Under the pieces are notes generated by a model. The model was given only the letters and a program-made list of their open reading frames with translations. It was not told where the DNA came from and ran no database searches. Both the position numbers and the translations under genes were made by a program. A stretch of 9,401 nucleotides of DNA from JAEWSN01 sp038249175 (GTDB taxonomy: Bacteria; Bacillota; Clostridia; DSM-8532). The stretch spans positions 1 to 9,401 of the forward strand of contig JBBRWP010000121.1 in assembly GCA_038249175.1 (NCBI GenBank), given 5' to 3'. Below, piece after piece: positions 1 through 6,819 of this stretch. Positions within the stretch are counted from its first letter, which is position 1, and each line of letters begins with the position of its first letter.

Positions 1-396
1 ATAGGGTCTCTCCAGTTTCCCACCATACCTTGTCTACATGCAGCTTCCTATACACCCTGGCTGCATGGGCGAGCAGCAGACGCAGTATGCGACCAGCCGG
101 AGGATTCTTCAGTGGTGCTCCAAGTTCCCCCCACCTTCCACGGCCTTCGTCCATGTAATTCGGACTCGGCTTCCTCTTGCTCCCCGTAACCGGGGGCATT
201 CTTATCGATGCGGCAGAATTCACGCTATTACAGCCTGCAGACTCGCTTGCCCTGCTTTTTACACAGGTACTTTTCCTTCCCGCATAGTACACCATATCTC
301 TATGGCGCACCGGGATTCGCTACCCGGCTCCTTGGTGATTACCGGGACCGGACTTTCACCGGCTGGTATGGTACAATTTATCTGGACGCGCATTAC
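1..396 (-). mobile_element. Group II intron, 5' portion (domain I), continuing past the left edge
   Basis: This stretch has no credible protein on either strand but is dense in short RNA hairpins when read on the minus strand. Near the presumed 5' end (about 391-396, reading into GCGCGTCCAG) comes a CCGG stem around TGAAAGT. Next is a CCGGG/CCCGG stem around TAGCGAAT. Then an 8-pair hairpin at 289-308 is closed by a GAGA (GNRA) tetraloop, and a CCCCG/CGGGG hairpin lies at 182-195. Phrases such as GGTGAAAGTCCGG, CTGTAATAGCGTGAATTCTGCCG and the terminal AAACTGGAGAGACCCTAT match my recollection of the 5' region of clostridial group II introns just upstream of the maturase gene; this is recognition from memory, not an alignment. 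The ORF, domains V and VI and the 3' end would lie outside the window. The intron is in the same orientation as the pilus genes. The exact 5' boundary is uncertain by several bases because no perfect GUGYG start is present. Confidence 0.72.
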
Positions 397-536
397 GGTA
401 GAATCATTAACTATTTTTATTATACTTATTATTCTCCCAATATAGCCTACATTTCAATGAAAACGTAATAACGACTGATAATACATGCTATATTTATACC
501 CAAAAGAGATACAAAATTAACCTACATTACAAACAG
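397..536. other. AT-rich spacer between pilO and the intron
   Basis: These 140 bases separate the pilO stop from the presumed intron 5' end. I see no ORF with a ribosome binding site and no GC-rich hairpin followed by a U tract on the minus strand. Pilus-cluster transcription may therefore read through into the intron and whatever lies beyond it. The sequence serves as the 5' exon of the intron. Confidence 0.5.
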
Positions 537-1247
537 TCACCCTTCATCAACAATCAGCGGCAACGTATAAAAATCTACCGAGATGGAACCGGCTGCCATG
601 CCTGCCTCATCTTTGGTAATGGACAAATCATTTACACGGATTGCTTTATTCAGGCTCTCTAACTCCTTAATGAAGTTAATCACCCCATCGTAACTACCTG
701 AAATCTGCAGTTTCACATTCATATACATCACTTGAGCGGCATCGGTCGCATTACCTGTTGCAGTTTCAGACGGTACTTCTGCTGCAACGGGTTCGATTCC
801 ACCGGTAACCATATTATACTGTGCTGCCAGGTCTCTTGCAGAAGAAATAGCTGCAGCGCCGGCTGATTGGTTTACCGCAGGCACAGCAGATGCCGGTGCC
901 AGAGACAGGATTAGTGGGCTGAATGTATAGGAATCCGATACAGTGTCTGTTTTGGCAAGAATATCATCAAATAGAAAGATTAACTTATCCTGAAGTTGTT
1001 CCGGGAAAAAGTGCTTTGTCTTCTCTGCAACTTTTGTTGTAATGTCCAGGACGTCATTTTCAAGGTTGCTGCCAGATTGTAATTCCGTATCTAAACTCTG
1101 AATCACGGCCAGAATCGCAGCTTTTTCGTTCTCCAGTTGCGAAATTTTTGCCATCTGCGGTTTATAAAGATAAAAATAACTCAAGGCAATAAATGCAAAT
1201 ACCAATAAGGTTAGGACCATAATTTTTTCCCTTGCTGTCATTTTCAT
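537..1247 (-). CDS. pilO: PilO-like type IV pilus alignment protein
   Basis: This encodes a 236-residue bitopic membrane protein. A short basic N-terminus is followed by one membrane segment (about 9-28) and a heptad-like helical stretch (about 31-60). Next come a Pro-containing region, an Ala/Ser-rich low-complexity linker (about 118-172) and a C-terminal alpha/beta domain (about 172-232). That order is the PilO layout; sequence identity in this family is low, so the call rests largely on architecture and position directly after pilM and pilN. PilO normally heterodimerises with PilN and links the cytoplasmic motor to the envelope. The ATG overlaps the pilN stop in an ATGA arrangement, which implies translational coupling, and a GGAGG lies 9 bases upstream at 1257-1261. 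The Ala/Ser-rich linker is longer than I would expect for PilO. No pilP follows, consistent with a cell lacking an outer membrane. Confidence 0.8.
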   Translation of the reverse strand: MKMTAREKIMVLTLLVFAFIALSYFYLYKPQMAKISQLENEKAAILAVIQSLDTELQSGSNLENDVLDITTKVAEKTKHFFPEQLQDKLIFLFDDILAKTDTVSDSYTFSPLILSLAPASAVPAVNQSAGAAAISSARDLAAQYNMVTGGIEPVAAEVPSETATGNATDAAQVMYMNVKLQISGSYDGVINFIKELESLNKAIRVNDLSITKDEAGMAAGSISVDFYTLPLIVDEG

Positions 1248-1807
1248 TTCGCAGTACCTCCTTTAATGTCGCATTGAAGGCTGAATGAAAACTTCAATGG
1301 TGCATCAGAGATCTTTGAAATGGTAGAGATATAAACATTATCAAAAGCACCAAGGTCGTAGAATTTCCTGTAAACATCTGCAACAAGCGCCTTGCTGTCT
1401 GCCGTACATTGGGCTGTAAATGTGGAAGCCGTATACGCGACTTTTGTATAGGTTACGCCGGCTGGTATTGTCGCATCGATACTGTCAATAAAGCTACTTG
1501 TTAGTGTGTAGGTGTTGCCTACCTTTGCTTCGCTGGCTTCAACTATTGAAAGGTATTGGTTCATAATGGCTATTTTCTGTTTCTTATCCAGTATTTCATT
1601 TTTTTGTGTGGCACGTTCTCCAGAGTTCAGATATTCCTGCTTACTGTATATTTCACTGGTCAGGGATGAAGCCATAATTTCTGTAATGACATAGCTTGCA
1701 ACAACAATAACAACTACTGCGGTCAGTAACAAAATAAATGCATTTTTCTTCCGTTTCGAAGACCTTTTTGTATTTTCTAGTGTTGAGAAAAAATTGAAAT
1801 CTCTCAT
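1244..1807 (-). CDS. pilN: PilN-like type IV pilus alignment protein
   Basis: This is a single-pass membrane protein of 187 residues from the chosen start. It has a short cytoplasmic N-terminus beginning MRDFNFF, a lysine-rich stretch, one membrane segment (about 22-44), a helical region (about 50-95) and a C-terminal PilN-type alpha/beta domain around IPAGVTYTKV. In the family the N-terminal peptide docks into PilM, and the MRDxNFF-like start matches that role. The frame is open to a GTG at 1819, but the GAGGAG (1820-1825) abuts that codon with no spacing, so it is unlikely. A TTG at 1813 has ideal spacing of 6 bases, and the ATG at 1807 has 12 bases. I chose the ATG because it gives the family-like N-terminus, though TTG would add only two residues. 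The gene sits 21-33 bases after pilM and overlaps pilO by four bases. Confidence 0.85.
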   Translation of the reverse strand: MRDFNFFSTLENTKRSSKRKKNAFILLLTAVVVIVVASYVITEIMASSLTSEIYSKQEYLNSGERATQKNEILDKKQKIAIMNQYLSIVEASEAKVGNTYTLTSSFIDSIDATIPAGVTYTKVAYTASTFTAQCTADSKALVADVYRKFYDLGAFDNVYISTISKISDAPLKFSFSLQCDIKGGTAK

Positions 1808-1819
1808 ATCCAATGACAC

Positions 1820-1825
1820 TCCTCT
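1820..1825 (-). promoter_or_regulatory. Ribosome binding site of pilN (decides the start)
   Basis: The minus strand reads AGAGGA, then G of GTG. The purine run touches the GTG at 1819, which argues against that codon and favours the TTG at 1813 (6-base spacing) or the ATG at 1807 (12-base spacing). Confidence 0.6.
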
Positions 1826-1840
1826 ACCGCAGAGTTTGGT

Positions 1841-2899
1841 TTACAAGCGAACCATAGCACCAATCGCATTTAAACAGAATTCCAGGTGAGTGCCGTCTTC
1901 GTTTCTTTGAAATTCAACATTGGCCAACCGTTTTACTTGTGCAATGTCCTGAATATTTAACTGCGTTTTCATGAAGGCAGGAAGGCCTTTCATATTAGAA
2001 CCGCCACCATAAAGATAGATTTTATCAATAGCTGCATTCCTACTTCTGTTTGCATAGTATTGAAGCACCTTCTGAATCTCAGAAATTTGTTGTGTGGCAA
2101 CATCAAAGTAATGACTCTCAAAGAGTTCTGGTGAATTCGGGTCTTTTGAAAGCTGGTCCAATTCAATATCACACATTTTCTTGAGTTCAGCTTCTTCCAG
2201 TGAGATGTCAAAGTTAGAAGAAACAACCATGTCCAAATCGCGTCCTCCGACACCGATTACCCGTGTAAAATCCAAAGCACCATTTGAGATGATGCTAATG
2301 GAAATGTTCTTGTAGCCATAGTCGATCAAGGCAATATTTTTATTCTTAATAGGTTCACCATTGACAATAGCATTGTCTGGAAACAGTTTGGATATGGCAT
2401 TAGAATGAATGTCTAAAGCGTTTGGTTTTAGCTTTAAATCCTTTGCAAGTTCATGATAATCTACAACAATATCTTCTGGCATAGCTGCTACACGAATGCG
2501 GTATTTTCTGGTATTATTTTCAACAACTTCATTGGTCACGCAAAATTCAAGACTGTACCCATTCACAAGTGCTGGCAGATACTGCTCCATTTCAAAAACC
2601 ACAGCACTTTTCAAATCTTCTGTTTTCATAATTGGAAGTGTTATATCCCTTGAAATGACAGCTCCGCACTGAATGGTAAAGACAACATTGCTAGCTTTGA
2701 CATCCTGTATTTTCAATGAATGATGCAGAAGATCAGACAATGATTTCTTGTCTTCAATTTTACCATCAGCATACATACCTGTTGGTGCATCCAGAAGGTA
2801 AGCCTTGTTCACCAATATAGTGCCATTCTTATAAGAACCTTCTGTGATATGAATGTACCTTGTTCCAAAATCGATAGATACAATTCGTTTGCCTGCCAA
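1841..2899 (-). CDS. pilM: PilM, actin-like ATPase of the pilus alignment complex
   Basis: This 352-residue cytoplasmic protein has the FtsA/PilM actin-like fold. The phosphate-1 motif VSIDFGTRYIHI is at about 7-18. The phosphate-2 motif IALIDYGYKNISIS is at about 189-202. The adenosine motif IYLYGGGSNMKGLP is at about 294-307. The ELKKMCDIE region before it matches the insertion typical of the family. PilM binds the PilN N-terminal peptide and forms the cytoplasmic ring around the T4P motor. The start is TTG, with a GGAGG at 2907-2911 spaced 7 bases away; no in-frame ATG occurs until residue 42, beyond the phosphate-1 motif, so TTG is required. The length is normal for the family. It opens the pilM-N-O block, separated from the pilin gene by a terminator and about 200 bases. 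Confidence 0.93.
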   Translation of the reverse strand: MAGKRIVSIDFGTRYIHITEGSYKNGTILVNKAYLLDAPTGMYADGKIEDKKSLSDLLHHSLKIQDVKASNVVFTIQCGAVISRDITLPIMKTEDLKSAVVFEMEQYLPALVNGYSLEFCVTNEVVENNTRKYRIRVAAMPEDIVVDYHELAKDLKLKPNALDIHSNAISKLFPDNAIVNGEPIKNKNIALIDYGYKNISISIISNGALDFTRVIGVGGRDLDMVVSSNFDISLEEAELKKMCDIELDQLSKDPNSPELFESHYFDVATQQISEIQKVLQYYANRSRNAAIDKIYLYGGGSNMKGLPAFMKTQLNIQDIAQVKRLANVEFQRNEDGTHLEFCLNAIGAMVRL

Positions 2900-2906
2900 T
2901 GTAACA

Positions 2907-2911
2907 CCTCC
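2907..2911 (-). promoter_or_regulatory. Ribosome binding site for the TTG start of pilM
   Basis: A perfect GGAGG stands 7 bases before a TTG codon. It fixes the non-ATG start of pilM, because the phosphate-1 motif lies within the first 18 residues and no in-frame ATG precedes it. Confidence 0.8.
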
Positions 2912-2949
2912 GGAAGTTAAGGTACTTCAGAACCTTCATAAGAATTACT

Positions 2950-3063
2950 TCAAGAAGCGGCGCTGTTGTTCAAATGCCTCTTATTAAAATCCGAGTCAAG
3001 TATTTGCGAATAGTCCAGAGGATTAAAAATGGTGTTCAGATTGATTTCACAGAAATGATCCAT
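2950..3063 (-). pseudogene. Short open frame between pilA and pilM; possible gene remnant
   Basis: An ATG at 3063 opens a 37-residue frame (MDHFCEINLNTIFNPLDY..., ending NNSAAS) that stops 50 bases before pilM. The frame stays open upstream to about 3099, ending almost at the pilA terminator hairpin; this adds about 12 codons without a start. The residue mix (Asp, Asn, Phe, Leu, Tyr) looks protein-like rather than random. There is no real Shine-Dalgarno sequence before the ATG, only a GGA. It could be the 3' stump of a deleted gene, a small unrecognised peptide, or chance. I do not recognise the sequence. Confidence 0.3.
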
Positions 3064-3101
3064 TGGATCCGGATACAGTATTTCAAGATTATTAAAACTT
3101 C

Positions 3102-3154
3102 AAAATTAACCATAATGAAGAGCCAATGAAAATGGTTGGCTCTTCATTATGGTT
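3102..3154 (-). terminator. Rho-independent terminator of the pilin gene
   Basis: An inverted repeat pairs 3108-3126 with 3136-3154: 19 uninterrupted base pairs around a 9-base loop, beginning 16 bases after the pilA stop. On the minus strand the stem is followed by AATTTT, a modest U tract. Its position right behind the pilin gene suggests that it ends most pilin transcripts and lowers readthrough into pilM-N-O, which would raise the pilin to assembly-protein ratio. The plus-strand side has only a very short T run, so action on the minus strand is more likely. Confidence 0.8.
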
Positions 3155-3170
3155 TTGGTATTGCGCGACA

Positions 3171-3983
3171 TTATTTTGTTACGGTAAACCTGTCCACATC
3201 TACATTTCCTGTGTCTCCTGAATCCTTTTCCAACCTTATGGTATTGCCAGTTCCTGAAACTAATTGAATACTAATACTTTTGTCCGTAAATGTATTGTAA
3301 TTCGCTGTTGTAGCAAATGTTAATTGCTCTACGTCGACTCCATTCACATAAAGGCTTACGGTCCTAGTTGAGGATTGACCCAAAGCATACCTTACTACAA
3401 GAGTAGCAGTCCCTCCCGTGCCACCATCAACATTATTTACCTGCACCCATGAATCATTACTGTTCATACTTCCAACCAGGTTGGGAGAAGCTGAGGCTGG
3501 TAGTGCACCAGCAGAAGTCTGTGTATTTATTCCTCCGCCTCTCGTACCGATTTCTGCTTCATAAATTGTTGTGACCGGTAATGCTACCGACCCGCCAGAT
3601 CCTCCATCAGGTGGATACGCAGTAATCCCAGTACCGCCTGTTACAGTAATACCATCACGTATCGTTCCCCCAAACACAGGAATAGAACCGGGACCATATC
3701 TTTCTGATTTGAATGTAAGTCCAGCAGGAAGTAGATTATTTTTAGCAGACGATAAATCTGCTAAAAGTGAAGCTGGTATAGTAGTCATATTATCGCGTGC
3801 AATGAGCATCTCTGCCGCTTTGGCAACAGTTGCTGCGGTCGCTTCATCAGCCCTGATTCTGGCACTTTCAGTAAACCCGCCCAGTCTTGGAACTGCAATC
3901 AAAGCCAAGATGCCAAGAATGGCAATAACCACAATCAACTCAATCAGGGTAAAGCCTTTTTTGTTCTTCATTTTTTTAAACAT
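3171..3983 (-). CDS. pilA: Type IV prepilin with C-terminal CBM6/CBM35-like carbohydrate-binding module
   Basis: This 270-residue protein starts with a class III prepilin signal. A basic leader MFKKMKNKKG is cut after Gly10; Phe11 and Glu15 (Glu5 of the mature form) precede the hydrophobic helix, which ends near Pro32. A short pilin core (about 32-120) leads into a Gly/Pro/Ser linker (about 123-136). From about 139 to 268 the order matches family 6/35 carbohydrate-binding modules: TIYEAE with the paired Glu residues of the usual calcium site (142, 144), DSWVQVNNV with an exposed-type Trp179, VVRYALG, SLYVNG, GTGNTIRL and a closing VDVDRFTV. Typical pilins have 120-170 residues, so about 100 are extra. 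The start has AAGGAG at 3991-3996 with 7-base spacing. PilD cleaves the leader, and the product polymerises into a pilus or sits at its tip. A pilus displaying a sugar-binding module could bind plant polysaccharide; that is inference, and the ligand is unknown. Other beta-sandwich modules remain possible. Confidence 0.85.
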   Translation of the reverse strand: MFKKMKNKKGFTLIELIVVIAILGILALIAVPRLGGFTESARIRADEATAATVAKAAEMLIARDNMTTIPASLLADLSSAKNNLLPAGLTFKSERYGPGSIPVFGGTIRDGITVTGGTGITAYPPDGGSGGSVALPVTTIYEAEIGTRGGGINTQTSAGALPASASPNLVGSMNSNDSWVQVNNVDGGTGGTATLVVRYALGQSSTRTVSLYVNGVDVEQLTFATTANYNTFTDKSISIQLVSGTGNTIRLEKDSGDTGNVDVDRFTVTK

Positions 3984-4047
3984 ATGCTTTCTCCTTCTTT
4001 TTCATCCTGGTATTTTGTTTTACTATCCCCCATAGCTTGTCACTATT

Positions 4048-4076
4048 GTTATACCATATTTATTATTTTTTTTCCA
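4048..4076 (-). promoter_or_regulatory. Likely sigma-A promoter of the pilin gene
   Basis: The minus strand shows TGGAAA (4071-4076), exactly 17 bases, then TATAAC (4048-4053) preceded by TGG, an extended -10 element. The spacer is almost all A and T. Transcription would begin near 4041 and leave a leader of about 58 bases before the pilA ATG. The rest of the 144-base gap to pilC (3984-4127) is AT-rich with no clear pilC terminator. No cyclic-di-GMP riboswitch is recognisable in this leader. Confidence 0.5.
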
Positions 4077-4127
4077 TTCATTCGTAATAATTTTTTATAA
4101 TAAATCATTCCTTTGAACTCCCTTAAT

Positions 4128-5336
4128 TTATCGTACCGTTTTCAGCATATCAAACATCGGGAACGCCATGGAAATAACAATAAACCCGATAATAACAGCC
4201 ATAAATACAATCATCAACGGTTCCAGCAGGGAAACCAGTTTCTGTAGGGCTACTTCTACTTCATCATCATAAAAATCGGCTGTTTTGTCCAGAATGTCAT
4301 CCAGTGTGCCGGATTCTTCACCCACATGAATCATAGAATCCACCATTGGCGGGAAAATGCCCATACGCCTTATGGTTCCGGCCAAATCCAAACCCCTGCG
4401 CATATCCTCACGGGAATTCATAATGCCTTCGCCAACAGCCCTGTTGCCAACGACTTTGGCAACGACTTCCAACGCTTGCAGCAGTGGAATACCACTGGCC
4501 AACAAAGTGGAAAGGGTTCTGGTGAAACGCGACACAGCCAGTTTCTTGACGGTTCCGCGAATAATAGGTATCCTGAGCTTTAACCGGTCCCAAAACATGC
4601 CGCCTTTATCAGATTTGATGAATTTGCGCAGGGCATAGGACAATACCAGAATACCGCCAAGTACAATATACCAATATTGGAGCAAAACATTACTGAGGGC
4701 AATCAACATTCGTGTTGGCAGGGGCAGTGGCATGTCACTGCCCTCAAACATAGCAAGAAAGGTTGGCATAACAAACGTGAGTAAGAAAATAACGGCACTG
4801 AGTGCAACAACACTCAGAACAATCGGATAAACCATAGCACCACGTACCTTGCTGCGTATTTTATTCTCCTTTTCAAAATGAACGGACATCCGCTCCATAA
4901 CAGTATCCAGAGAACCGCCTATTTCTCCGGACTCCACCATGTTAAAGAACAAATCCGGAAAAACATCTTTATGTTTCTTGAGACTTTCTGAAAGAGTGGA
5001 CCCCATCTGTACGGATTCGTACACATCACGAATCGCCTGCTTCAGCCGTTTATTCTCTGTCTGCTGCTGCAGAATATCCAGACACTTAATAACCGTAACA
5101 CCGGAGTTGAGCATGGTATAGAATTGTCTGCAAAAAACAGCCATATCCTTCATGCCAACCGGTAAATACAAGTTGAACTTCAAAAGATCCTTTTTTTCAA
5201 CAACTTCGATAATCTTAATTGGATGCTGTTTTTTTTCACGAATCCATTGCAGAAGAATGGCTTTGCTCGTAGCAGTATAGGTTCCTTCAACAGTTTCTCC
5301 TTTTTCGGTCACCGCAGTGTATTTATAAAATGCCAT
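4128..5336 (-). CDS. pilC: PilC/GspF-type inner-membrane platform protein
   Basis: This 402-residue polytopic protein contains the two repeated T2SF domains of the family. The first spans about 65-190 and includes ESGEIGGSLDTVMERM. The second spans about 268-392 and includes the parallel GEESGTLDDILDKTADFY. The matching ESGxxxGxLD/GEESGTLD signatures are diagnostic. Membrane segments are seen at about 168-192, 217-236 and 370-395, with a C-terminal AFPMFDML typical of the family. An N-terminal domain of about 55 residues (YKYTAVTEKGETVEG) matches other PilC proteins. PilC sits in the cytoplasmic membrane and passes PilB and PilT rotation to pilin subunits. The ATG has a GGAGG 7 bases upstream. 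A 144-base spacer without clear signals separates it from pilT; the pilin gene follows on the other side. Confidence 0.96.
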   Translation of the reverse strand: MAFYKYTAVTEKGETVEGTYTATSKAILLQWIREKKQHPIKIIEVVEKKDLLKFNLYLPVGMKDMAVFCRQFYTMLNSGVTVIKCLDILQQQTENKRLKQAIRDVYESVQMGSTLSESLKKHKDVFPDLFFNMVESGEIGGSLDTVMERMSVHFEKENKIRSKVRGAMVYPIVLSVVALSAVIFLLTFVMPTFLAMFEGSDMPLPLPTRMLIALSNVLLQYWYIVLGGILVLSYALRKFIKSDKGGMFWDRLKLRIPIIRGTVKKLAVSRFTRTLSTLLASGIPLLQALEVVAKVVGNRAVGEGIMNSREDMRRGLDLAGTIRRMGIFPPMVDSMIHVGEESGTLDDILDKTADFYDDEVEVALQKLVSLLEPLMIVFMAVIIGFIVISMAFPMFDMLKTVR

Positions 5337-5480
5337 ATATGTACCTCCTGTAAGCCGTTCTACTCAGTGCATGAACAACAGACAATTCCAGTCCAACAAT
5401 CTCGATGAATGCCTATGCAAAATGTTCACTTAAAAACAATCAACAACCTTAACCATTCGCTTACGTTTTAAAATCAATCC

Positions 5481-6554
5481 TTACACTGAAGAAATACTTG
5501 GCTGGTTCATATACCTTTTCAGCATTTCCACATCGGGGCTGCGGTTGGCGGCTTCTTCCCTGGAAAGTTTGCCTTTGCGAACCAGTTCGCTGAGTGAAAA
5601 ATCCATGGTGCGCATACCCAATTTGCTATTAGTTTGTATGACAGTTGATATTTGGTGCGTTTTCCCTTCTCTGATGAGGTTGCGAACGGCTGTGGTTGTT
5701 ATCATAATTTCCAGAGCGACTGTCATTCCGCGGCTGTCTTGCGTGGGTAACAGTAATTGGGAGATGACTCCCTCTAAAACACCAGCAAGTTGGATGCGTA
5801 TCTGTTGTTGCTGTGCAGGTGGAAATACGTCAATGATACGATCTACGGTCAGGGCGGCACCTGTAGTGTGCAGCGTTGACAGTACCAGGTGTCCGGTTTC
5901 AGCGGCAGTGAGTGCGGTAGAAATGGTTTCCAGATCCCGCATCTCACCGACCAGAATAACGTCCGGATCTTCACGCAAAGCCGATCGCAGACCATTCGCG
6001 AAACTGTTGGTATCTTCGCCCAATTCACGCTGGTTCACCATGCTTTTGTTGTGCTGGTGCAGGTATTCTATGGGGTCTTCCAAGGTTAAAATGTGGCAAT
6101 TGCGGTTTTGGTTAATGTGGTTGACCATGGCGGCTAATGTGGTGGATTTACCACTGCCGGTTGGCCCGGTAACCAATACCAGTCCGCGTGGTTTCAGGGC
6201 AAAATCTTTAAATATTTCTGGGAATCCGAGTTCATCAATGGTGGGCACATTAATCCAGATAACACGAAAAGCAATGGTATAAGACCCGCGTTGTTTGTAG
6301 ACATTCACCCTGAACCGACTGATATGCGGCAGAACATACGATAAATCCACTTCACCGTTTTTTTCCACTATTTTCATCTGTTCTTCGTTCAAAACCGCGC
6401 TGGCCATTTCAGCCGTATCCTGTGCCGTCAATTTCTTATCGCCGTAAGGACGAAGATAACCGTTGATGCGCAGCATCGGTGGCAATGCAACAGTAATATG
6501 CAGGTCCGAAGCCTTCATGTCCACTGCTTTTTGTAGAATTTCGTTTAGATTCAT
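5481..6554 (-). CDS. pilT: PilT retraction ATPase
   Basis: This hexameric secretion-type ATPase has 357 residues, the usual PilT length. It shows the N-terminal PAS-like part ending near 100, Walker A GPTGSGKST (130-138), Asp box TLEDPIEY (157-164), Walker B region REDPDVILVGEMRD (194-207) and His box TGHLVLSTLHTT (220-231). The AVRNLIRE sequence (289-296) is the AIRNLIRE motif needed for retraction and separates PilT from PilB. No MshEN domain or zinc cysteines are present. The open frame extends upstream to an ATG at 6713, but those 53 codons have no ribosome binding site and no homology. The ATG at 6554 has GGGAGGG at 6559-6565 and gives MNLNEILQKAVDMKASDLH, the normal PilT start. It depolymerises pili for twitching, DNA uptake or pulling the cell to a bound surface. 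Confidence 0.95.
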   Translation of the reverse strand: MNLNEILQKAVDMKASDLHITVALPPMLRINGYLRPYGDKKLTAQDTAEMASAVLNEEQMKIVEKNGEVDLSYVLPHISRFRVNVYKQRGSYTIAFRVIWINVPTIDELGFPEIFKDFALKPRGLVLVTGPTGSGKSTTLAAMVNHINQNRNCHILTLEDPIEYLHQHNKSMVNQRELGEDTNSFANGLRSALREDPDVILVGEMRDLETISTALTAAETGHLVLSTLHTTGAALTVDRIIDVFPPAQQQQIRIQLAGVLEGVISQLLLPTQDSRGMTVALEIMITTTAVRNLIREGKTHQISTVIQTNSKLGMRTMDFSLSELVRKGKLSREEAANRSPDVEMLKRYMNQPSISSV

Positions 6555-6558
6555 GGTG

Positions 6559-6565
6559 CCCTCCC
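6559..6565 (-). promoter_or_regulatory. Ribosome binding site fixing the pilT start
   Basis: GGGAGGG ends 4 bases before the ATG at 6554. The longer frame from 6713 lacks any comparable site, so this signal selects the 357-residue form. Confidence 0.85.
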
Positions 6566-6687
6566 GGGTAGTCAGTGTTGAACGTTCGAAGATGCTATTG
6601 GTTTTCAAATCATATTGTTGATTTCGCTGCAACAACTCTTCATTTGAATAAAAAACATCAGTAAATGTGTTGAAAACAGTCCGTTTA

Positions 6688-6724
6688 AGCCATAAAAATG
6701 GGATGTGCGCCATGTTTTATGGCT
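6688..6724 (-). promoter_or_regulatory. Long imperfect hairpin in the pilB-pilT gap
   Basis: AGCCATAAAA at 6688-6697 pairs with TTTTATGGCT at 6715-6724 (10 pairs). After one mismatch, ATGG (6699-6702) pairs with CCAT (6710-6713) around an 8-base loop. It lies in the 265-base gap between pilB and pilT, about 135 bases before the pilT start. No U tract follows on the minus strand, so it is not a standard terminator. It may be an RNA processing or stability element or a protein-binding site. The remainder of the gap shows no gene with a ribosome binding site. Confidence 0.4.
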
Positions 6725-6819
6725 GAAATGGGATTGTTTTCGAGTTATTGCAGTGAAATCATCGTTTATTATCTGCAACAGTTTCGCCATTATCATTCAC
6801 AATACCTTTAGATTTAGTC

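Noticed and set aside
330..375. Resemblance of the minus-strand GCCGGTGAAAGTCCGGTCCCGG to a cobalamin riboswitch core
   Set aside because: The B12 box (GCCACTG) is absent after it, and the following hairpins fit a group II intron better. No cobalamin gene is nearby.
38..445. A 135-codon open frame on the plus strand with an overlapping second frame at 208-468
   Set aside because: It lies across the antisense of the presumed structured intron RNA, lacks a ribosome binding site and has no recognisable protein motif. Open frames opposite structured RNA are common artefacts.
6555..6713. N-terminal extension of PilT by 53 residues from the ATG at 6713
   Set aside because: The ATG at 6554 has a strong Shine-Dalgarno and gives the normal PilT N-terminus. 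The extension has neither a ribosome binding site nor PilT-like sequence.
6605..6796. A 63-codon frame on the minus strand in the pilB-pilT gap
   Set aside because: There is no ribosome binding site, the Cys/His/Phe-rich composition looks accidental, and it overlaps the hairpin at 6688-6724.
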